Positions 5,712 to 6,076 of a stretch of DNA of 6,076 bases are shown here, piece by piece. Source of the DNA: Actinomycetes bacterium (GTDB taxonomy: Bacteria; Actinomycetota; Acidimicrobiia; Acidimicrobiales; Palsa-688); contig JAKAXN010000284.1 in NCBI GenBank assembly GCA_021816565.1, positions 1-6,076 of the forward strand, read 5' to 3'. The number at the start of each line of letters is the position of its first letter. Positions within the stretch are counted from its first letter, which is position 1. Under the pieces are notes generated by a model that worked only from the letters and a program-made list of their open reading frames with translations, made no database searches and had not been told where the DNA came from. Made by a program: the position numbers and the translations under genes.

Positions 5712-6076
5712 TCAGGTGCCGGTGTCGGCCCGGCCGCGGTACAGCTCCACCAGCTGGTCCACGACCCGGGCGGTGGCGAAGCGCGTCGCGCTCCGGGCCG
5801 CGGCCCGGCCCATCCGGCGGGCCCTTTCCGGGTCGTCCAGCAGCGATCGCACCGCCGCGGCCAGCGCGTCGGGATCCCCGGGCGGGACCAGCACGCCGGT
5901 CACCCCGTCCTCGACGATGTCCACCAGACCGCCGGTGGCCGACGCCACCACCGGCACCCCGGCGGCCATGGCCTCCACCGCCACCATCCCGAACGGCTCC
6001 GGCCACACCGACGGCACCACCGCCACCGCGGCGTGGGGCCAGGCGGCCAGGACCTGGTCGTGGGGGACGTCGTGGA
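5712..6076 (-). CDS. C-terminal part of a GT4-type glycosyltransferase
   Basis: The frame is open to the right edge, giving the last 120 residues (two further bases belong to a cut codon); the N-terminal domain is outside the window. It is the second Rossmann lobe of a GT-B fold, family 4 (group 1) retaining glycosyltransferase. PHDQVLAAWPHAAVAVVPS leads to VWPEPFGMVAVEAMAAG, where the two glutamates form the EX7E nucleotide-sugar-binding motif. VPVVASATGGLVDIVEDG and TGVLVPPGDPDALAAAV follow, then a C-terminal helix with RARRMGRAAARS. An internal GTG at 6026 can be mistaken for a start, but the family pattern clearly continues upstream of it. It converges with the GT2 gene across 71 bases. 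Together with the acyltransferase and GT2 it suggests a polysaccharide or glycolipid biosynthesis region. The sugar specificity is unknown. Confidence 0.9.
   Translation of the reverse strand, partial: HDVPHDQVLAAWPHAAVAVVPSVWPEPFGMVAVEAMAAGVPVVASATGGLVDIVEDGVTGVLVPPGDPDALAAAVRSLLDDPERARRMGRAAARSATRFATARVVDQLVELYRGRADTGT

Noticed and set aside
4525..6006. Long minus-strand open frame of 493 codons across the GT2 gene
   Set aside because: Its translation is Gly/Arg/Pro/His-rich low-complexity sequence without family motifs, and it lies antisense to a clear GT2 gene and out of frame with the GT4 gene. High GC content makes such shadow frames common.

Overview
The window is very GC-rich, with G or C at almost every third codon position and a mix of ATG, GTG and TTG starts. 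Together with the type of secreted protein at the left edge and the helicase, this points to a high-GC actinomycetote. A poorly characterised lineage such as Acidimicrobiia is possible but not proven. The DNA reads as an ordinary chromosomal segment: no tRNA, rRNA, transposase, phage gene, CRISPR array or attachment site is visible.

Layout, left to right: (1) the 3' end of a probably secreted, GH25/lysozyme-like TIM-barrel protein (+); (2) a complete superfamily 2 DEAD/DEAH-type helicase of 559 residues (+), behind a hairpin-rich spacer; (3) a compact queC-queE-queD operon on the minus strand, convergent with the helicase and only 10 bases from it; (4) a 185-base divergent spacer (143 bases if the earlier acyltransferase start is used) holding a perfect 10-bp palindrome and a weak promoter candidate; (5) a two-gene plus-strand unit with a hexapeptide-repeat (left-handed beta-helix) acyltransferase and a family 2 glycosyltransferase; (6) a 71-base convergent spacer with a strong GC hairpin; (7) the C-terminal part of a GT4-type glycosyltransferase on the minus strand, cut by the right edge.

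QueD, QueE and QueC convert dihydroneopterin triphosphate to preQ0 (7-cyano-7-deazaguanine) through carboxytetrahydropterin and carboxy-deazaguanine. The genes are tightly packed (a TGATG stop/start overlap and a 4-base gap), so they are probably co-translated. The GTP cyclohydrolase and any preQ0-consuming enzyme (QueF, Tgt, DpdA-like or a nucleoside-antibiotic gene) are not here, so the fate of preQ0 cannot be read from this window. The acyltransferase, GT2 and GT4 genes look like part of a cell-surface or exopolysaccharide glycan locus. Substrates cannot be assigned.

I looked for a hidden novel system and did not find convincing evidence of one. The points most worth checking are the end use of preQ0, the start codons of queC, the acyltransferase and the GT2, the intergenic hairpins and palindrome, and the acidic linker plus basic tail of the helicase.
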